DNA from: Vigna angularis
Taxonomy: Eukaryota > Streptophyta > Magnoliopsida > Fabales > Fabaceae
DNA length: 64,000 nucleotides
Assembly: GCF_016808095.1 (NCBI RefSeq)
Contig: NC_068973.1
Location: forward strand, 26,082,077-26,146,076
Reading direction: 5' to 3'
Part shown: piece after piece, positions 11,725 through 24,480 of the stretch
Layout: the number at the start of each line of letters is the position of its first letter
How positions within the stretch are numbered: the stretch's first letter is position 1
Position numbers and translations under genes: made by a program
Notes under the pieces: model-generated
What the model saw: only the letters and a program-made list of their open reading frames with translations
Databases searched by the model: none
Told to the model about the DNA's origin: nothing

Positions 11725-13110
11725 ACATTTAGGATTCATTGGTTCTCAAATACACTGCTAAAGATGTGATCAAACAAAGGTTTATCATTGGCAATTACTG
11801 TCACTGGGAAGTGATTAAAGATAAGAACATCAAGTCCCAAATTAACGAGTACCATAGTATGCTTGAATATATCACAGAGAAGAACATTCTTCTATCCGAT
11901 AAATTTGTTTCAGAACTTTTGATCAAGAAATTGCCCTCATCTTAGACTAATTGCAAACAACAATTGAACACATACACAAGTAGATGTCACATCTTACACA
12001 CATAATTATTGAAGATACCAATAGGAAAAAATGTGTTACTACAAGGACTAAAGCTTTGTCTGCAAAAGCAAATATGATAGAAGACAAACCTGCTCTAAAA
12101 AGGTACGAACACAAACCTGATCATAAAAGAAAAAATAATTTTTGAAAATCTTGCCCTAAAGGATCTAACCTCACTTTTAAGAAGAAAATAAATTGCTTCA
12201 TGTGTAGAAAGTCAGGCCACAATGCACCATAATGTAGGCCTAGAGCAAGAAACGACAATCCTCCTAGGACAAATATAGTTGAAGGAGATTATATTATTAT
12301 TGTATGTGAGCAAATAAGTGGTAGACACTTATGCAACCAGACATATCTGTGCAAACATAAGTGCCTTTACCTCGTACACCAGTGTAAGGGGTGGGAAAGA
12401 ACACATTTACCTCGGTGATTCTAGGACAACTCATGTTATGAGAAAAGGGAAAACTCTTCTCAAGCTCACATATGGAAAGACTCTGACCTTGAGTGATGTG
12501 CTACATGTGTCATCAATTAGAGTTAATTTAATCTCTGTAACACTATTTTGAAAAGTGGGGGTTAAAATGTCATTCGAGTCTAACAAGATTGTAATGACAA
12601 AAAATAATGTTTTTGTAAGGAATGGATATTGTGGTCAAGGTCTCTGAGTACTCAATATTTCTAAAAATATTAATGAATCTTGTTTTTCTACTTATATTGT
12701 TGATTCATATAATGTTTGACATGCTAGATTAGGACATGTGAATTATCCATATGTTAATAAAATACAACGACTATGATTAGTTAATATGCATATTAACAGA
12801 GTACTAAATGTCATATATGTGTAGAATCTAAAATAACAAAAAAAAAACTTGTTATTTTATGGATCGTCAAACTGAATTGTTAGGGTTAATTCATACTGAT
12901 ATAGCTTATTTCAAACAAATCATGTTTAGAGGTGGTAAAAATTACTTTGTAACCTTTATAGATGATTATTCTATATACACCGAAGTGTACTTAATCAAAT
13001 ATAAAAATGAAGCATTTGATATTTTTGACCTATAAAGCAGAATTAGAAAATTAAAGAAATAAGAAAATTAAGAGGATTAAATCAGATAAAGGTGGTGAAT
13101 ATGTATTGTT
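11725..13110 (+). pseudogene. Truncated copia gag-protease-integrase
   Basis: A plus-strand series of broken frames. A gag segment is at 11739-11945 (EYITEKNILLSDKFVSELLIKKLP). A zinc knuckle C-x2-C-x4-H-x4-C near 12190-12240 is broken by a TAA just before its last cysteine. A protease segment is at 12318-12551 (ATRHICANISAFTSYTS, with the usual DSG changed to DTY). A GAG-pre-integrase segment (WHARLGHVNYPYV) lies near 12716-12760, and an integrase start (LGLIHTDIAYFKQ, YFVTFIDDYSIYTEVYL) near 12880-13000. The match ends near 13110 in the middle of integrase, so reverse transcriptase is missing. Confidence 0.8.
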
Positions 13111-15174
13111 TACCTCGAATGTATCTGTATGGGGAATATATAGATGGGGTTGTAGGAGCGAATACAATCGGTGAGGGTGGGTACAAGAGTGTGATTGATT
13201 CTTTCCACTGTGGTGTTTATGGTACGGTGATGCTCATAATGTTGTTTATGACTGGAAAAGTCATGATGATAGTGTATTTATAATGGTGTTCATGATATTT
13301 AAGATGCTACAACCTCGACAAGTGTACTGAATCGTATCAAGTAATAATAAAATGGTAAGACCAACTATCGTTTCCCAAAGGACTCACGGCCTAAACAGTT
13401 ATGTGATTTGTTGATTATCTTAGACTTGTAACCGAAAATATTGTTGTTGAACTATGAAAAATAAACATGAATGCAAAGTCTTGATCAATGGACTTGAAAG
13501 ATGCAAAAACGGTTGATGTATAATATGAATGATTATGTTGTTGGGGTTTTCAATTCATCCTATCCACTCTCATGTATTCAAGAATTCATCTTTCTTCATT
13601 AATGTTAATGTCACCTTCTAATTTACCTTAAACCCGACGTCTCGGTGAAGAAAGCCTACTCCTAATCACTAGTTTACAATGTCTTGTCTCCCTAGCAATT
13701 ATTCATGCATTACATTCACGCAGAAGCTTAAAGGCAACCAATCCTCCTATCCCTATGTCTAGGCAATATTGCTCTTGGGAGAATTTCTTCAGTTCTAGAT
13801 TTACTTATATGTGTCCATACAAATAACATCAATGATCATGCAATTGAATGAGTTAAACAAAGCATGCATAGAGTATAGAAGAAAAACCCTAACAATTAAT
13901 GAAAGAAAGCATGAGAGTTTCAAAGGATTACATTTGTTTCCCAACAACAATGAAGGTTTAGTTCACCATAGACATGGCGAAATTAGATGAAAAACAATGA
14001 AAGAATGAAAGATAGAACCCTAGAAGTTGAAGAATAGAGCTTGAGCACCCAAAATCCTCCTCCAAGGGGTGAAGAAAGTGTGATTTCGCCTCTTTCTGTC
14101 CAAAGATATTAACCCTAATTCGGCTAAAACCTTATATAGCTTCCTAAAAATTACAGAAAATTGGCCCAAGGCCCAATAAAATGGCGCTCAGCGGTAAGTG
14201 CGATTCTTCTATTTTGACGCTCAGCTGCAGTTTTTCCCCTCAGCGTTGACTGCAGGACTTCAGAGTGTTGCTCAGCGGTAAAAGTGGCACTGAGTGGTAC
14301 TTGCGGCTCTTCTTTTGTGCACTTTTTCTTCCTTTTCTGAGTCCAACTTCTCGCTACTTCACTTCTTTCATTCAATTCATCTTAAAACCTGCAAAAACAA
14401 GGAAAACCAAGCATAAAACCTACCCAACACTCTTATTTCCAAAACTTGATTTCAAGCTAATTTCTAAGTCATAAAGGTTGTCTTTAAGGTCAAAATTAAG
14501 TATAAAAATAACAGTTTTTCAACTGTTATCAGTGATGTTATGTGACAGCAACATTACTATAAAAGTTATAGTAAGTAGTAACATAGGCGCTAATGAGTGG
14601 ATAGACCAAGGGTCTAAGTGAAAGATGTTAGTGATGACATCAAAAGTTAGAGGTCAAGGACCTAAGATTGAGGATCGAGGATCGAGTAATTTGTTTTGAT
14701 TGAATTGTCATGTTAGTGGATTAGGAATCTCCTTGTCATTACTATTATGTATGAGGTATTTGATTATTCTTGATTTAATCAGTGTGTTTGTATCATTTAT
14801 TATGATTGTTTTACTAGTAGCTTACCTCATACGTGTTTGTGTGTTATTGAATGATATTATTGGCATGATCGTATAATGTGTTATACGTGAGCAAATGATG
14901 TTGGAGATGGTGCTGAGACATGATAGATTCGAGAGATGACGGGGGACAGACTTGAGATTTTATTCATTGTTATTACATTTGAACTTTAAGACAATGTAAT
15001 TGAAGTCATTTTATTTCCTTCGTTATTTTCATTGGACAAATGTTTTGGAACTATTATGTTTTATGCACGTTTAAATGTTGAGGTTTTTGAAAATACGTTT
15101 TCGCGTTATGTTAAAGTTTGAAATTTTACCGATTTTTGAGTAATCTGTGACACCTTGGAAATTGGGGCATTACA
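13111..15174 (+). mobile_element. Old gypsy-type LTR remnant, interrupted by another LTR
   Basis: The end near 15145-15174 ('tgacaccttggaaattggg', then 'gcattaca') is the usual 3' end of a Tekay/Del-type LTR, like 'tttgggatgttaca' at 59140-59153. The sequence at 14532-15150 resembles the R-U5 part of such LTRs. The part before 13305 could be the same LTR before the insertion at 13305-14531. Boundaries are approximate. Confidence 0.45.
13305..14531. mobile_element. Solo LTR-like repeat, copy 1
   Basis: 1.2 kb starting TGCTACAACCTCGACAAG and ending CTGTTATCA, similar along its length to 15274-16651: shared 'gaatcgtatcaagtaat', 'actcacggcctaaa', 'atgttgttggggtt' and the 'cgctcagcg' block. The TG...CA ends fit an LTR. 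The flanking 5 bases, TAAGA and GTGAT, do not match, so this copy may have been rearranged or its ends shifted. No coding sequence. Confidence 0.65.
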
Positions 15175-15273
15175 AATATTGTTTGGTCGTGAGATTTCAT
15201 GCTGATGGGAGGCACGATTTGCGATAGATCGATCTTGCTTGTGGTGTCGCAAGGTTTTGTTGCAGGTGGTGGT

Positions 15274-16651
15274 TGTTAAGACTCCGACAAATATACCGAA
15301 TCGTATCAAGTAATAAACATGGTAAGACCAAGTATCGTTTCCCTAGAGACTCACGGCCTAAATATTTATGTGATTTCTTGCTTAAATAAGACTTGAAAAC
15401 AAACTCTTTTGGGTTTAGAATGCAAATACTGAAAAGTAGATATGCATGCAATTTGAACAATTGGACAAAAGTGTAAAGATGAATAGATTTGATATTATGG
15501 AATGAATATGTTGTTGGGGTTAGATTTCACCTAGTTTACTCTCATGCATATACGAATTATACTTCTTCGTTAATGTTAGTGTCACTATCTAAAATACTTA
15601 AAACCCAATTCCTCGGCGAAGAAAGCATATCCTTAACTATTAGTTCATACAATTTCTAGCATTCTTAATAATTAAATCTTAAGATCATAAGCTTAAGACA
15701 ATCAGAACTCATACCCCCATTCTTGAGCAATACTGCTTTTGGGAATAATTCTCTAGATCATGAATTGTAAGATACTTTCTGGTACTCGTGCAAATCATAC
15801 ATCATGCTAAATAATGAGTTAAACAAAGCAAGCATTATGCGAAGAAGAATTATCCTAACAATTAATGAAAGAAGCATATATAATCAAGAATCAATTCAAT
15901 ATATGAGAGTTTACAAAGGTTACATCATTCCCCAACAACAAATAGAGTTTAGTTCACCATTGATATGGTGAAACTAGATGAATAATGGAAAAGGAATGAA
16001 AGAAAAAATCCTAGAAATTGAAGATAGGAGCTTCTGCATCCAAATTCGCCTCCGAGGGATCAAAGAGTGTGTTTTTGTGCCTATTTCATCTAAAGATGTG
16101 AACCCTAGGACGTCCAAGTCCTTAAATAGAACATAAAAATAACATAAAACGGGTCAAAGCCCACAAGACCAGCACTCAGCGCCGTACTTAGGGCGCCTAG
16201 GCGATGTGCGGGTCAGAATTGGCGCTTAGGGTTAGCTCAGAAGGCAAGCAGACGTGGTGCGACTCAAGGAAGTTGCGCTCAGCACCCCTAAAAAGGGCGC
16301 CCAGGCGCGAGCCAGGGGTATCCTGCGTTGAGGGCTCTAGAAAAGGGCAGCCAAGCGTGAGACAGTGTACTCTGGCGCTGAGGGCCCCTAAAGTGGCGCT
16401 CAGCGCTGCTGTGATCCTCCTTTCTGATGCTTTTTCAATTCTTCCTGAGTTCCAACTCCTTACTACTTCAACTCTTCTTCCAAATCATCTCAAATCCTGT
16501 TGAAAACAAGAAAATCTAGCACAAAACCATTAAATTCACCTTTAACTCTCTTATTCATCAAAAATATGGTTCCAAGCTAGTTTCTAAGTCAAAGAGGGTG
16601 TTTTTAGTATCAAAATTAAGTATCAAATAAAGTTAAATTCAATCGTTATCA
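15274..16651. mobile_element. Solo LTR-like repeat, copy 2, with exact 5-bp target duplication
   Basis: 1378 bases from TGTTAAGACTCCGAC to TCGTTATCA. The 5 bases before (15269-15273) and after (16652-16656) are both GTGGT, the size expected for LTR-retrotransposon integration. No internal region or second LTR is present, so it is best read as a solo LTR left by recombination. It includes a GC-rich block near 16165-16410 with repeated 'gcgctcag' / 'gggcgc' words. The family was not identified. Confidence 0.8.
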
Positions 16652-16659
16652 GTGGTGTA

Positions 16660-17475
16660 GCGTTCTCCCTTTCTATCGGTAGATGGCGAAACGATGTGAA
16701 GAAGAAGGTCAAATGCCACGTATCGTCCACCTCATCATCTCCTAACATGTCCACGTCGTCATTTCCTAATGTCGCTTAGTCAATTTAACGGCAAGGGCGG
16801 GATTGCATCAATTTTTCCAAATTAGGGTCCCAATTGAGGCAAAAAAAAATTGAGAGACCGATCTACAATTCCGAACCAAAAATGAAGACCAGTAGAATGA
16901 TTAAACCTATAATATATTTTATTTTCTTCAAATAAAATTACACCTAAATATAATAAATAATATGATTGACTCAAACTAAACTAATTTGTTCCATATTGTG
17001 TTAATTCAATGTAGATTATGTTTTGTACAGTATGACTGCCCGATCAGCCATGGATCAGACGGTCATTCGTCATTCAAATCCATGAACAAGTCACCATTTG
17101 GACCGAACGGTCGAGGAGTAGAGCCAATTGGTCGATGGTTAAGACATTTAACCTTAATGCTTACCAACTTGGAGGTAAATTGTGATTACTCACAATTGGA
17201 TCACAATTAGGCCAATATTAATCAAAAGTCCAGTCCAAAATTTATAAATACAGGTTTGAGGTAAAAAGGTAGGTGATATGCATTTACTGCATCGTTAATA
17301 CTTGAACAATCAAACTTTGGGTTGACTTTAGCATTGGAGTGCCTTCTATAAGTATCTTCCGAACAGTTTTGACAAACAATTACGAGAGGACTTGGATTTC
17401 GAGACAGTGTTTGGACCTTAATTGACCTACTTGACGTTGGACCGTTGACCTTGACTCCTTATTGTAAAACATGTT
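16660..17475 (+). mobile_element. LTR-like fragment with TATA box and GACCGAACGGTC motif
   Basis: The region holds 'gaccgaacggtcgagg' near 17101, a TATA-like 'tataaata' near 17243, and a following 'ggagtgccttctataagtat' stretch. Together these resemble the U3-R layout of plant LTRs. The preceding 300 bases look like another dispersed repeat. No ends or target duplication were found, and the short open frame here has no recognisable features. Confidence 0.35.
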
Positions 17476-18287
17476 TAATTTTTTTTAAAAAAAATGAATA
17501 AAACTAAATCAATAAAATTGATTAGTTGAAAATTTATTTTATTACAAATCCTACCATGAACACCTCAAGAAAATCAACCAATAGCTCTTAGTATATCCAC
17601 ATATGCCAAGTGAAAAATGAGTTATCTTTTTACATACACGAAATTAAAATTTATTTATTTTTTAAATCTTTAATATGTTTTGGTCATCAAAACATAAATA
17701 AATATAAATATAGTCTTTTTAAATCTAATTATTGAATTTTTTTTAATATATTAAACAATTTAATATTTACGATATCAAAACATAAATAAATATAGTGTTT
17801 TTAATCTAACTATATCAATTAATATATAAATAAATTTAATATTTACACTATTTGATACGTTAATTAGAAAGTTATATGATATGTAAAAAAATTTAATTTA
17901 ATTGAATTAAAAATATTATAACTATTCAATTTTTAATGTTTGATGAGTAAAAATATATCAAAGTTTAAATTGAAAACAAATTCTAAATTTGTGTCAAATA
18001 AGTAAAAAAGATATTTAACCCATAAACAAAGAAATGTATCTTTTAAAACATCAATGCATGAAATGTGTTTTTATACATGATTGCACCCATCACACTACAA
18101 GATTTCCCCTCTCTTTTAACGCCCGGTATGAATTCTTAGAGCTGAAGAAGTGGTAGAACTACTCTTCCTACTACGGTTCCTTGGATAAGGCTTTGAGACA
18201 CAAGGAATGAAACAAAAAGGGGCATCAAAACTGAAGCAGAAGAAAGAAAATAGGTTGACTATTCACCTTTATATTACTGAAGCTCCG
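17476..18287. other. AT-rich intergenic sequence and mTERF 3' flank
   Basis: Very AT-rich with no gene visible. The last 200 bases lie just past the mTERF stop codon and probably contain its 3' untranslated region. Confidence 0.5.
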
Positions 18288-19870
18288 CTATGCATGGGCC
18301 TTTTTTGGTTTGCCAGTGAATGTCTCCTCGGAAACAGATAAAAGCTTATTGATAGACATTCCTGCACCTCTAACACTCTTCTTCACTTCATACCTATGCT
18401 TAATCCTATCATCTAACTTGTACCCAAGGAATGCAGGAAAAACCAGTAACTCCTCAGTGTCACGCCCCATTTCCTCTATCAAGTATTCCATCTTCATCTC
18501 CAAAGAAGCGTGATTATACTGTAGTATTTGTGGATGCTTCTTGCTCATGGCAACGATCTCTTCACATGAAAACCCATAATTCAAGAACATACCAATCACC
18601 TTCTGCATGTTCATACTGTTTGTCCTAGTGGCAGACCTAACCGCCACTGAGAAGTCCTTTGTCCTGAACCTATACCCAATCTTCACCAGCAACACCAGCT
18701 TATATGCAATGTTCTCATGGAATGAAGTGCTGAGAAATGTGGGTGCTTTAATCAAGAACTTGAAGATTTCATCTGAGACTAACCCGCAGTCCTTGAGAAA
18801 CTGTATTCTTGGACGCAGTTTCCTCTCTCTGCTGGCAGTAACAACAGCCGGATACACTTGTATTATCCTAAATATCTGTCTGTAATCTAGCTCAGCAAAA
18901 GAACTCAAAAACCCAACATGTCCCTCCACATGTTCCACACTATAGTTCAAAAAAAGGGGAAACCTAACCAACACTTTCCCAACACTATCCACATCTCCAT
19001 CACTAAGCTCCATCAGAACATTCACTCTTGGAATAATTTGAGCATCCAAATCATGGTTCAAAATTTGAGGGCGTTTAAGAATCAAATCAATGCCACCAAA
19101 GGGTTCCAAGAAAGCTAAAGTTCTATCGATTTCATCAACCGACCTGCCACACAAGACCTTTGGCAAACTCACTTTGTTGAGCACATGCACAACCTGGTCA
19201 ACGGGGATTCCCCGGTCAACGAGGAATCGAACCTTCTGAGGAAAACTCGCCAATATATTTTGTTCCGTAGAAGATAAGAGGCGATTCAGTCGCGGTTTCT
19301 CGAGTTTTCCTTGCAATTCGTCTCGAAGGAAGGTCAACAAAGGGTCAATTTGGTTGTCTGTTAGGACAGTTGGACGCTTTGTGATTAATTTGCCGAGTGC
19401 GAGAGGGTCGAAGTCGAGAGATCGTAGAGAACTAAGGCGAGCGCGCAATGATTCTACAGACACAGAGGTTAGGTCAGGGTTGTTGGAGAAGAGCACTCGA
19501 GTTTCCTCAAAGCCAATCCCAATTTCTTGAAACAGAGCAAAGAACGACGCTGAAAACACGAAGAGCGCAAGTGAGTCAGTAACAAAGGTGTTTGAGAAAT
19601 TGCCTCTGAGAAGTTAGGGGTTTACCTACCGGCTTGAGCATCAGCAATGGGAAGGGAATTGGTGCTGCGACGGCGACGAATGGAGTCGCGGTTTGATAGT
19701 TGGGGTTTGACGTGGATTTTAGCCAGTGAGCATTGGGGTTGAGGCTGAAGCTTAGTGTGAAAGGTTGAAGAATAACGAGAGGGTGGGTTTGGTAGTGGGA
19801 ATGGACAGAAGATGGTAGAAGAACAGGAACACCAACAGTTACCAAACAGAGCAGCAAGTGGCAACACCAT
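18288..19870 (-). CDS. mTERF-family organelle protein, two exons
   Basis: Coding sequence joins 19870-19630 and 19549-18288 on the minus strand, giving 500 residues. The 80-base intron starts GTAGGT and ends TTTTCAG, and joining keeps frame (GCC-G then CG-TCG). ATG at 19870 is the first ATG in frame; upstream codons lack one. The N-terminus (about 90 residues) is rich in S, T, P, R and hydrophobic residues with few acidic ones, as in a transit peptide. The rest is helical repeats of mTERF type with the recurring pattern of a proline, then bulky hydrophobics, then a short helix: KRPTVL, KRPQILNH, RFPLFLNY, VYPAVVTA, KAPTFLST, KHPQILQY, VFPAFLGY. Plant mTERFs bind organellar nucleic acid and affect transcription or splicing in chloroplasts or mitochondria. 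The exact subfamily and organelle cannot be read here. The gene appears intact. Confidence 0.88.
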
Positions 19871-20503
19871 CTCTGCAATGCCCAAGTAGACGAAATTGTG
19901 TTTAGTGAAGTGGCAGTGGTGAAAACGGAAAACATGCCCCCTGAGTGAGCGAAGCACAAAATATTAAAATTTATAACTTTTAAATTAAATCAACTTTATT
20001 TATTTTTTCCTTTCTGTCATTTTCTCCTTTTCAATTATTTTATTATTATTATGAACTTGGTATATTAAATAATTTAAAATGTTTAAATATATCTTTACTC
20101 GTCCATATATTAATTATATTTTATAACCAATATTAAAATATCTTTAAATATTATTTCACCCTGGCAAATACCATAACTTACGAAGTAAAGATGTATAATG
20201 AAGTATAGATTAAGAGAATATCTTTAGGCTATGTTTATGATGAATTCAGAATGAATAAATGGATAAATTTGAGGAAATTTTAGAATAAAGTGTGTATTGT
20301 TTTTTTTTTAGGAATTTAAAGATACAAAGAGTGAATTTGAAAGTAAAATTTATAAAAATTTAGAAAGAATTTCATTCGTGATAGATTAAAGAAAATATTT
20401 TAATAAATAAATAAAAAATTATTAAATTGTTCTTAATAGTAATAGTAATATATAATAATATTTATGACTAACATATTTTTTGGCAAAAATTATTTGAAAT
20501 AGT
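19871..20503. other. mTERF upstream region
   Basis: The first 100 bases upstream of the mTERF ATG are the likely 5' untranslated region and promoter, with no convincing TATA box. The rest is AT-rich. The stretch at about 20235-20400 ('gagtgaatttgaaagtaaa') resembles the arms of the fold-back MITE at 40681-40957 and may be a decayed relative. Confidence 0.4.
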
Positions 20504-20898
20504 CATTAGTGTAAAAAAGAGTTTTCATGTTGGTGTTTTTTGGACTTTAACGTCCAAAAATAGATTGATGTCATATCAGGAGACATTAATTAACGTTGGA
20601 AAATACTACTGATGTCCTTTGACGTCGGAAAAAATATGTATATTGACATCATATGGAGCCTAGAGCAAATCCCTTCGCGCTTAGCGGTGATCCAAGGGTG
20701 GTTTTTGTAAAATGAAAAGGGAGATTTGACATCTGAATATATATTCCCCGACATCAATATCGTTGAGCCACACCATTTCGTTCAGCGAAATTTTTCCCCT
20801 GAAGTGGCATTGTAAGGGATTTGAAGTCGAAAAATGCATTCCTCGAATTTCGACGTCAATTAGCATCAAGAAATGTATCTTTCGACGTCTTTGTAGTG
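20504..20898. mobile_element. Possible small CACTA-type remnant with GACGTC motifs
   Basis: The right edge reads 'ttgtagtg', the reverse complement of CACTACAA, and the left edge 'cattagtgtaaaaaag' is one base away from a CACTA start. Between them the word GACGTC and near copies (gacgtcgg, tcgacgtc, gacatc) recur about eight times in both orientations, as in CACTA subterminal regions. No 3-bp target duplication was found (AGT and TTT), and no transposase is present. Confidence 0.35.
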
Positions 20899-22980
20899 TT
20901 TTTTTTATATAAAAGCTTCGTTTTTTCGATTTTACCACACCTAAAAATCAAAAAACCAGTGTTTGTATTTGATATATCCAGAATTCATCTTTTCAAAATT
21001 CAAACTATAACTACAACTATGACAAATAAAACTAAAACTAAAGCTATTAATATCAAAACAAAAAGAATTGAGAGTAAACTATTGTAGTCTAACTCCATCT
21101 CTCTAGAAGATATGTTGTCCATTCCTGTCATAACTTCCTGATTGCAGCATCTGTTAATGGGGATGGATTGTTGAACCGTTGCAAAACAAGAAAACTTAAC
21201 TATTATTTTCCTCCTAGTGTTCAAGGTTGAATGTGATTTGTAAGATTTCAAAGCTAAATTATCACCTCTATCCAATTATCTCTAATTCCTGCTCGGATAA
21301 TGATCTTCATCCATGACATTATGTAGTACCTACATGCCCAAGAATTTGACTGCTTGTTACACTAAATATGGCAAAGAAAATAGTTAAATATGATAGTCTA
21401 AATTTCACATATGAAAATTAATAAGTTAAATATCAATGAAGACCAACATATAGATTATTTCAATTTGTTGTGCTTTGGGCCTACTGACAACTCTAAACCA
21501 ATTTGAATCATTTGAAACATTTAAAACATAAGTTGATATATTAATATCAAAATGAATTGATATGAGATAATGTAATACTTACGTTTGTAACAAGGATTTC
21601 AAGTTAGATTTCATCTTCCTATGCAGGGAACAAAACATACAGTTTAGGTTTGTCTTGGTATGGTTACCATCACTTGTCAATGGCTCCTATCATGAATCAC
21701 AAATATTGAGTTGATTAATTAAATGTTGATAAAAATGTACAATATTGAGTAACACATACTCATCAATGTATAACGCAATATACAACTCTCTTTTGAACCT
21801 AGTCATCTATGTTTGCATATATGTTTGCTTGTTTTATATTGTGTTTCCAAATGGTTGAATGGCCTTAGGTTCAAAAAAATCATACATAGTTGTCCGACCT
21901 TGGTCCACTATGATAGTGTTTGGTTCCTATAATAATAAATAAAAATTCTTAATGTATTTGTTATGAAAAAGATGTTCAATATTTTTGTGGATATTATTTT
22001 GTTGACATATTTAATTAAATACCAATTTAATAATAAATTGAAAAACCTATATATTTGATTATTAGATAATAACAATGATTATTATTTTGATTAATTTAAT
22101 AATTATGTAAAAATTAATAGAAAGAATAATGATTTATTGAAATTGTTAAAATAATAATAACATGTGAAACAATAAAGTTAAAATTTTGTATCACATAGTT
22201 TTTGAAGTGAAAGAAGGAAAATATTCAAACAAAACGTGATCTGAGTTTGGGATATTTTGGTAATAAAACCATTTGGCACTCCTAAATCTGCTCAGTACAG
22301 GCGAGATGAAAGGAGCAAATAATCCTGCAAAACTATCGTGTGCATTGCTCATAAATCACTCAAAGCAAACACCAGCCATCCATGCAAATTTGAGCCTGTG
22401 AACAGTAAATTCATACAAGCAAACATAACCTTAAAGTTCACAATTTTTTTTTCTCTAGCAATCAAAGCGTGAGATCAATCATAATAGGGTACTTAATCTA
22501 AGTATGTATTCTCTCAAACCAAAAAGCTCTAGCACTATAAGGAATCCAGACATATCTTACACCTTAGAAAAACAAATTTTAAGAAAATAAATTTTATCAA
22601 AATCTTAAATAAAGAGAACTTCATTTGTAGTTTTATTTTACTTTTAAATAAAGTATATCAATAATATCACATCTTAAAGGTATGTTTCGTGTCCTTACAG
22701 ATAAATAAAGTGAAGTTTTTCAAACTTTCAAAGTTGTTGCTTCCACAATTTAGTCTATGTAGTTTGAAAAATTCTAAATAAACATAAGTTGTTAAAAGAC
22801 AATTCAAATTTAATGGTGAGGATTGTTTGGAATTCTAAGTAGTTACGTTCTTAGTCGAAGAAATATCTTACAAAGAGACTCTGACTCCACGGACTTCTTT
22901 AACTTTCACTTTCCCAGCTACTTGTTTTCTTCTTCTCATTACCTGTCCTTCATAAGATGAATATGTGTTATGTTTGGAGA
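20899..22980. other. Intergenic, no gene seen
   Basis: AT-rich with short chance frames only. A slightly less AT-rich patch at about 22240-22410 might be a decayed exon or transposon piece, but nothing in it is recognisable. Confidence 0.5.
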
Positions 22981-24480
22981 AGATTATATGACGCTCAAGT
23001 AAGTTTTAAGTGGCAGCAAAAAAGTCAAAATGGTAATTAATGTCAAAAGCGAAAACAAACCTCAATTACTAGTATATTTATAATATAATTTAATACTCAT
23101 AGGCCCTTAGTTGGATGGGTCTAGGTTTGAGCCAATGGCCCAATGGCCCATTTACCTTGATTGAGACAATGCTTTGACTAGATTTTGTAAGTTTTATAGT
23201 GAGCGGCATAACATGAGATTTGGTAAGCCAACACATACTTGGTTAGGCCACTTAGTAGGCAATTCACTTGGTAAGAGGCATGTAGCCCTCGAAAAGAAAC
23301 ACCTAATTATTGCCAGACGATGCCAAGTGATGTCATACCCCCTAGCCATGGCCAAACATACTCAAGAAGAGTTGGAGTCATCTGTGGAAGGTGGGCCTAA
23401 GCTCTTATAATCATGGGTCATTAGTAAGTTTTTAGTATATTAGGTTTATTTTAGACCTTGTATCATGAGCCAAGTAGTATAGGATTTCCTTTTTAGGCCT
23501 TGTATAATAGGCCAAGTAGTGTAGTGTTTTGGTTAACTTGGGTCAACAAAGGTCAACACCCAATTTGACCCAAGAGAGGTTCGTATTATAGAGTTGACTA
23601 CATGGGTCAATGTTTAGTCTTTGCCTTGGTAAGCAAAGGAGAAAGGTGTGTCCCACCTTTGGGAGAGAGTGGCCATGTGTCATGCTCTCAATGGAAAGGA
23701 TTTCTCATAGATAGTGGTCATGTGTCATTCTAGGAATGGAGAGGATTCTCCTATGTTAGTGGTCACATGTCCTCCTCCTAAGAGAGAGAATTTGTACTTT
23801 GGTCTCCGAGCTAACCAAATTGAGGTTTTTAGGGTTTTACTTCTACAATTTAGAGACACCTTAAGTCTATAAATAGAGGTGTCTCCCCCATGTAAATTAA
23901 CTTTTGAATTGAGTATTGTTATGCTACCAAATTTGTGTCATACTATCCAACTTAGGTCACCAAAACTAGAGCACCCCTTCTAGGTTTTCTCTAGCCATCA
24001 TTCCTCTTAAGTTGGTCCAACCTCTCTTAAGAGTACACCAAACACCACCATAGCCTCTCCGCTAGCCATAACTTGAAGGAGGAGTCATCATCTCACCACA
24101 TCAAATCCACCATTTGTACACAATATTTCTATCACCATCAAGCTTTCGCAACCATCGACCCATTTAGAAATCCCCACTTTACTTGAGTCATATAGTTTAG
24201 AAGAGCTTATTCCATCGCCAAGTCTTGGTTGGCAGCAAATAGTCTTTAGCAAGCAGCACATGGCCATCAACAAGCAACACTTAACCTTCTACATATAACA
24301 CTTGATCCTCGACACATGGTCTTTAGTAGACAGTGTTTAACCTTCAGTAGGTAGCATTTCACTCTCAACCCTCAAAACACAACACATGACACTTAGCATT
24401 TAACCTTATGTAGAGGACATTTGGCCATCAACAAGAGACACCAAAAGTGTGCTCTATACTAAGTTGTCCTAAGAAGAGAT
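22981..24480 (+). mobile_element. LTR-like dispersed repeat block with TATA box
   Basis: A more balanced-composition block in AT-rich DNA. It has internal word repeats ('ttaggccttgtataataggccaagtagt' occurs in two variants near 23450 and 23495; 'gtggtcatgtgtcat' and near copies recur near 23670, 23718 and 23758) and a TATA-like 'tctataaatagaggtg' near 23868. The end (about 24270-24450) has repeated 'ttaacctt' / 'aacaca' words. The layout fits an LTR or a derivative lacking genes. No ends, primer site or coding domain were found. Confidence 0.35.

Noticed and set aside
19576..19959. Longer N-terminus for the mTERF protein starting near 19957
   Set aside because: The codons there are GTG or TTG; the first in-frame ATG is at 19870.
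18091..20898. CACTACAAGA at 18091 and TTGTAGTG at 20891 as two ends of one CACTA element carrying the mTERF gene
   Set aside because: Only the first eight or nine bases match, no target duplication was found, and the left site lies in the expected 3' flank of the mTERF gene.
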